This document shows, one piece after another, positions 42,001 to 48,355 of a DNA stretch of 64,000 nt (position 1 is its first letter; each line of letters opens with the position of its first letter). The position numbers and the translations under genes are program-made. Source of the stretch: Sinonovacula constricta (taxonomy: Eukaryota > Mollusca > Bivalvia > Cardiida > Solecurtidae); NCBI GenBank assembly GCA_007844125.1, contig CM017568.1, positions 4,365,882 through 4,429,881 of the forward strand, read 5' to 3'. The notes under the pieces are model-generated. The model did no database searches. It was not told where the DNA came from and saw only the letters and a program-made list of their open reading frames with translations.

Positions 42001-45000
42001 CGTTTCATTTATTTACAATCTTGGGAAAGAGTAAAAATGATTTGGGCTGACTGTTTATTTGAACAGCTACTTTCAAGTAAACTGAAGCCAAAACCTTTTA
42101 GCTCAATTTACTTGATTACAAATCAACATAAGATATTTATATAAACAAATTTGGGGTTTATCAAATTTTAGGTTATTGACAACATAGTTAGCATGATTTA
42201 CAGAAATCTTCAATGGCGTGGGAACCTTAATATGATTTTGTATAGTTAAATAGTTGCTGTATAGCTCATAAATTATTTTCCCTTGCTAACACATAACATA
42301 CAACTTAAACATTATATCTAAGTTAAATATATTAAATTTCAACAAAGGGAAGTGCGCCAATTTTTTGTCACTGGCAGAACCCTGTAAATAAAGGTGTACA
42401 TACAGCCATTTTGTATCTTTATCCAAGCTCACAATTATGGAAATATTATTTTCCACATGTAATGTCTCAAAAAAGTCATCTGAGCAAAAATAATTTCAAT
42501 TTACTTTCCTACCATTTAAAAAAAGAAGCAAAATAAGCATCCATAATAGGTGTATGTATTGATTTTTAAACCTATTCTTTCTCCTATTCCTCTCTGCCCC
42601 TCCTACTACCTCTCTGTCCTTCCTACTAGCTCTCTGTCTCTTCTGTCTCTCTATCCCTCCTACTATCTCTCTGTCCCTCCTACTATCTCTTACTATCTCT
42701 CTGTCTCTTCTACAAACTCTCTGTCCCTCCTACTACCTCTCTGTCCTTCCTTCTAGCTCTCTGTCCCTTCTACTATCTCTCTGTCCCTCCTACTACCTCT
42801 CTGTCCCGCCTACTATCTCTCTGTCCCTCCTACTACCTCTCTGTCCTTCCTTCTAGCTCTGTCCCTTCTACTATCTCTCTGTCCCTCCTACTACCTCTCT
42901 GTCCCTCCTACTACCTCTCTGTCCTCCTACTAGCTCTCTGTCCCTCCTTCTATCCCTCTCAATCTTTCCATATTGAACAATAGTAGTTTTAACTGTTGAT
43001 CAACATGAAAGATTTGGTGTGTAAACTTTAATAACATTTTTTGGGGAGAACATACTTCCATCTAAAGAATCAATATTTAAAAATTCTCATCCATGTTTAA
43101 TTGATTGAAATAAAACAACAGAACACAATGATAATGATTGAATACAGAACACAATGATAATGTTTAAATATAGTACAATGCATGGTTTCAATACAACCAT
43201 AGCAACAACTAAACAACACTGACTTACCAATGCATGGTTTTCCATTGACTTTGAAGCTAACCTCTGACCTTACACCATGGTTGACCTTAAACTTGAAGAA
43301 ATGTCCACAAGAAACACATGTGGCTGAGTAGGTTCCATTGACTATAGATCCAGTTGAAGGCAAGTGACTGCAATATATACATTTTTATTCTTAATTTTAT
43401 TTGCAGGCAGTGTAACTGACTTTTTACATTGGTGGGTGCAGATTAGATAGTTTATTTTAAATACATCACAACATAATTGTTTTCAAATACTGGCTAGGTC
43501 AAGCCATTAGGAGGAAGACCCCCGACAAATGTATTTGTAAAACCAGTGATGCACAGCAGATCAACTGGAAGACATTAACACATTAAAGTTCTCACACTGA
43601 CCAATACTCAAACTTATGTAGTGGGAAGCTGAGGAGTATGTTAAAGGTGGTATCTGACATTTTTAACAGAACTGTTTTTTCTCAAATAACCAATCAGTCA
43701 TTGTAACCTGAAAATGTCCTGCAAAATGCTGTTTATTGATGCCTTAGATCTTTGTGGACAGTGAAGCATAAACCCCCACTTGTTATTGCAAACAGGTGTT
43801 ACTGCTTAGTAAGTTATTTTTAAACTAACAAAGCCTACGTTACTTCTTACTTTGGAGATCAGGTTATATTATCAGGTTATATAGAGGATCTGATATCAGC
43901 GGTCATTAGGTACTGAAAATATTAAATTAGTTGAATGAAATGATACAAAACGAGGCTCTGCCGAGTTTCGTATCGTTTCAGACAACGAGTTTAATATTTT
44001 CAGTACCTAATGACCACGAATATTAGATTCTATTTATCACATAACCAAAACATCAGCTGTCTTTTGTTTACAATGCATCATCTTTTTATAGTATGAACAA
44101 TTGACCTTGACATGTGTAATTCGGTTTGGGAGAATCCACAAAAAAAATAGTTCTGCACTTTACTCGACCATTCTCCATAAGAAAGGAACAGGTTCTTTTA
44201 TAACATGACTAAAATGTGATTTGTTATTAAATAAAATTGAAATTGTCCAACAAAATGCATAAGACGGCAACAACAAAGTTTTTAGGAAATGGCATATACA
44301 CTGCACATGCTTAATGACGTCACACTATGATAATGATGTCACACTACGATAACTAACTAGTGTGTTACCAAAAATAACGCATGAGTTATACCTCACGCTC
44401 ACGCGGTAGGTTATGTGATAAAATTTGATATGACATTGATAACTAGTTTTACTACAACTCGTGCTTATTTATAGACTTTGTAAAGAATGAACATTTAATG
44501 TGGTCTGTTTCACCTTTTGAACTGTCTGACAGTTGGGGTAGGATTCAAAATCACCTTTATTTAGAATAAAGTTGGTGTTTATGCAGAAATTATAACTAAA
44601 TTCCCCAAATGTGGGAAATAATTTTTACATGCATTTGATATAGGCAGAATGTCAGATAACATCTTTAAGGTAACAGGGAGGGTAAGAGAGGTAGAGGGAC
44701 CAGCAAAGGTAAAGAATTTGAAAGAGGAAAAGGATAGATTGAAGGAAGTGATGGGAAGAAAACAAGATTTAGGTATAGTTAGAGAGATGGGTAGCAAGAA
44801 ATGATGGGGAAAGTAGTAGGCTGTAGGAAATTGTTCTAGAGGCTTTGTGGTTTGGAATGGACATCAGAGGGAAATGGCTTTAGGAGGGGAAATATAGGCT
44901 GGAAGGAAAGTGTACTAGAGGCTTTGTGGTGGGGAATGGACATCAGAGGGAAATGGCTTTATGAGGGGAAATATAGGCTGGAAGGAAAGTGTACTAGTGG

Positions 45001-48000
45001 CTTTGTGGTGGGGAATGGACATCAGAGGGAAATGGCTTTATGAGGGGAAATATAGGCTGGAAGGAAAGTGTACTAGAGGCTTTGTGGTGGGGAATGGACA
45101 TCAGAGGGAAATGGCTTTATGAGGGGAAATATAGGCTGGAAGGAAAGTGTACTAGTGGCTTTGTGGTGGGGAATGGACATCAGAGGGAAATGGCTTTATG
45201 AGGGGAAATATAGGCTGGAAGGAAAGTGTACTAGTGGCTTTGTGGTGGGGAATGGACATCAGAGGGAAATGGCTTTATGAGGGGAAATATAGGCTGGAAG
45301 GAAAGTGTACTAGAGGCTTTGTGGTTTGGAATGGACATCAGAGGGAAATGGCTTTAGGAGGGGAAATATAGGCTGGAAGGAAAGTGTACTAGAGGCTTTG
45401 TGGTGGGGAATGGACATCAGAGGGAAATGGCTTTATGAGGGGAAATATAGGCTGGAAGGAAAGTGTACTAGAGGCTTTGTGGTTCGGAATGGACATCAGA
45501 GGGAAATGGCTTTAGGAGGGGAAATATAGGCTGGAAGGAAAGACATCAAGAGGAGTGTAGAACAGGTACAGGGAAGGGAAATACATTAAGATGGTCAGAG
45601 AAAATGATAGGTAGACTAATTGGGGAAAAGGCATAGAGGATGGGAAGAGAGATTGTGCCTGGGGGAAAGGAAAGAAAAGTAGGTGGTGAAACGAGGTAGT
45701 AGGAGGAGGGCTAGTGGTAGGAGAAAAGGATAGAGAAAGAATGAGAGAATAAGAAAAATTGTAGGAGGGACAGAAGTAGTAGGAGGGGCAGCTGGGTAGT
45801 AGGATAGATGGAGAGTAAAAGATGGACAAGGGGGTAGCTGGCGGGACAGCTGGGTAGTAAGAGGAAATAAGATGTAGTAGGAAGGACAGGACTAGAAGGA
45901 GGGACAGCAGGGTAGAAGAAGGATATGGGGGTAGATGAGGGACAGAGCTAGTAGGAGGGACAGTAAGTTGTAGGAGGGACAGTAGGTTGTAGGAGGGACA
46001 GTAGGGTAGTAGGTGGGACAGTAAGTAGTAGGCGGGACAGTAGGTAGTAAGAGGGACAGTAGGTAGTAGGAGGGACAGTAGGGTAATAGGACAGACAGCA
46101 GGGTAGTAGGAGGGACATGGTGGTAGTAGGAGGGACATGGTGGTAGTAGGAGGGACATGGTGGTAGTAGGAGGGACAGTAGGGTAGTAGGAGGGGCAGCA
46201 GGGTAGTAGGAGGGACAGTAGGGTAGTAGGAGAGACAGCAGGGTAGGAGGAGGGACAGCAGGGTAGTAGGTGGGACATGGTGGTAGTAGGAGGGACAGCA
46301 GGATAGCAGGAGAGACATGGTGGTAGTAGGAGGGACAGCAGGGTAGTAGGAGGGACATAGTGGTAGTTTGAGGGACAGCAGGGTAGTAGGTGGGACAGTA
46401 GGGTAGTAGGAGGGACAGCAGGGTAGTAGGAGGGACATGGTGGTAGTAGGAGGGACATGGTGGTAGTAGGAGGGACATGGTGGTGGTAGGAGGGACATGG
46501 TAGTAGGAGGGACAGCAGGGTAGTAGGAGGGACGTGGTGGAAGTAGAAGGGACAGCAGGGTAATAGGAGGGACAGCAGGGTAGTAGGTGGGACAGTATAA
46601 TAGTAGGAGGGACAGTAGGGTAATAAGAGGGACAGCAGGGTAGTAGGAGGGACAGCAGGGTAGTAGGTGGGACAGTAGGGTAGTAGGTTGGACAGTAGGT
46701 AGTAGGAGGGACAGTAGGGTTGTAGGAGGGACAGCAGGGTAGTAGGTGGGACAGTAGGGTAATAGAAGGGACAACAGGGTAGAAGGTGGGACAGTAGGTA
46801 GTAGGAGGGACAGTAGGGTAGTAGAAAGGACAGTAGGTAGTAGGAGGGACATGGTGGTAGTAAGAAGGACAGTAGGGTAGTAGGAGGGACAGCAGGGTAG
46901 TAGGAGGGATAGTAGGGTAGTAGAAGGGACATGGAGGTGGTAGTAGGAGAGACATGGTGGTAGTAGGAGGGACAGTAGGGTAGTAGGAGGGACATGGTGG
47001 TAGTAGGAGGAACAGAGTTAGTAGGAGGGACAGTAGGTAGTAGGAGGGACATGGTGGTAGTAGGAGGGACAGAGTTAGTAGGAGGGACAGTAGGTAGTAG
47101 GAGGGACATGGTGGTAGTAGGAGGGACAGAGTTAGTAGGAGGGACAGTAGGTAGTAGGAGGGACATGGGAGCAGAGGGATATAAGGAGGCAGACATATTA
47201 TAGGTGAAAACAAGAAATAGCACTAGAAATGACAGGTAGTAGATAGGAAAGAGATGACATACAAGAAAAATAGGAGGGTAAGAGGAAAAGAAGGAATAGA
47301 GGTAGTAGGAGGAAAAGTGAGATCATAGAAGGAAGAGAGGTAGTACGAGGGAAGGAAATGATGTAGAGTGAAAAACTAGGTAGTACGAGGGAAGGAAATG
47401 CTGTAGATGGAAAAGAGAGGTAGTACGAGGGAAGGAAATACTGAAGAGGGAAAAGAGTGGTACTAGAAGGAAAGGAAATGCTGTAGAGAGAAAAGAGAGG
47501 TACTAGGAGGCAAGTAAATGCTGTAGAGGGAAAAGAGAGGTAGTAGGAGGGAAGGAAATACTGTAGAGGGAAAAGAGAGAGAGAAGTAGGGAAAGAGGAG
47601 TAGGACAGAAAGCGATGTTGTAGGAGGGTAAGAGGGTAGAAAGAAAAGAGGTAGTAGGAGAAAAAGAAAGGTAGTAGGTTAAATGGAAATGCAGTAGGGG
47701 GAGAGAGGAAGTTGGATGGAAGGAAGGGTAGTAGGAGATAAAGAGGGATATAAGGAGGGACAGCAATTTTGTAGGAAAAAACAAGTTATAGGAGTAGAAA
47801 TGAGAGATAGTGGCAGGGAAAGAAAATAGTACGAGAGAGAGGTAGTAGGAGGGCAGGAGATGAAACCGAGTGTTTGCGGGAAACAGAGGTAGTAGGAGGG
47901 AAACAGAGGGCAGGAGAGAAACTGATTTAGTAGGAGGGAAAGTGGTAGTAGGAGGGAAAGGGAAGTTGTAGGAAGGAAATAGAGGCAGTAGGTGGGAAAG

Positions 48001-48226
48001 AATGGTATTAGGTGGGGAAGAAATGTAGTTGGATGGAGCATGAGGAAAGAGTGGAAGAACAGGAGGATAAGCAGAGGTTAAGTGTTAATAGGAAGAGAGG
48101 TTAAGTGGAGGGAGACATGGACAGATAGGATGAGCACAGAGAAACTAAAGGAGTGATAGTAAGGTGATGGTAACAGGTTTAAAAGTAAAAGATATCCAGA
48201 TAGTTGGCGGAAGAAAGAGTGAATAT

Positions 48227-48267
<41 letters not shown>

Positions 48268-48268
48268 T

Positions 48269-48355
<87 letters not shown>

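Noticed and set aside
45512..47223. Protein-coding genes of 421-446 codons on the minus strand
   Set aside because: Three overlapping frames are open at once because of a stop-free 20-bp repeat inside AOX intron 1; they read the same repeated peptide.
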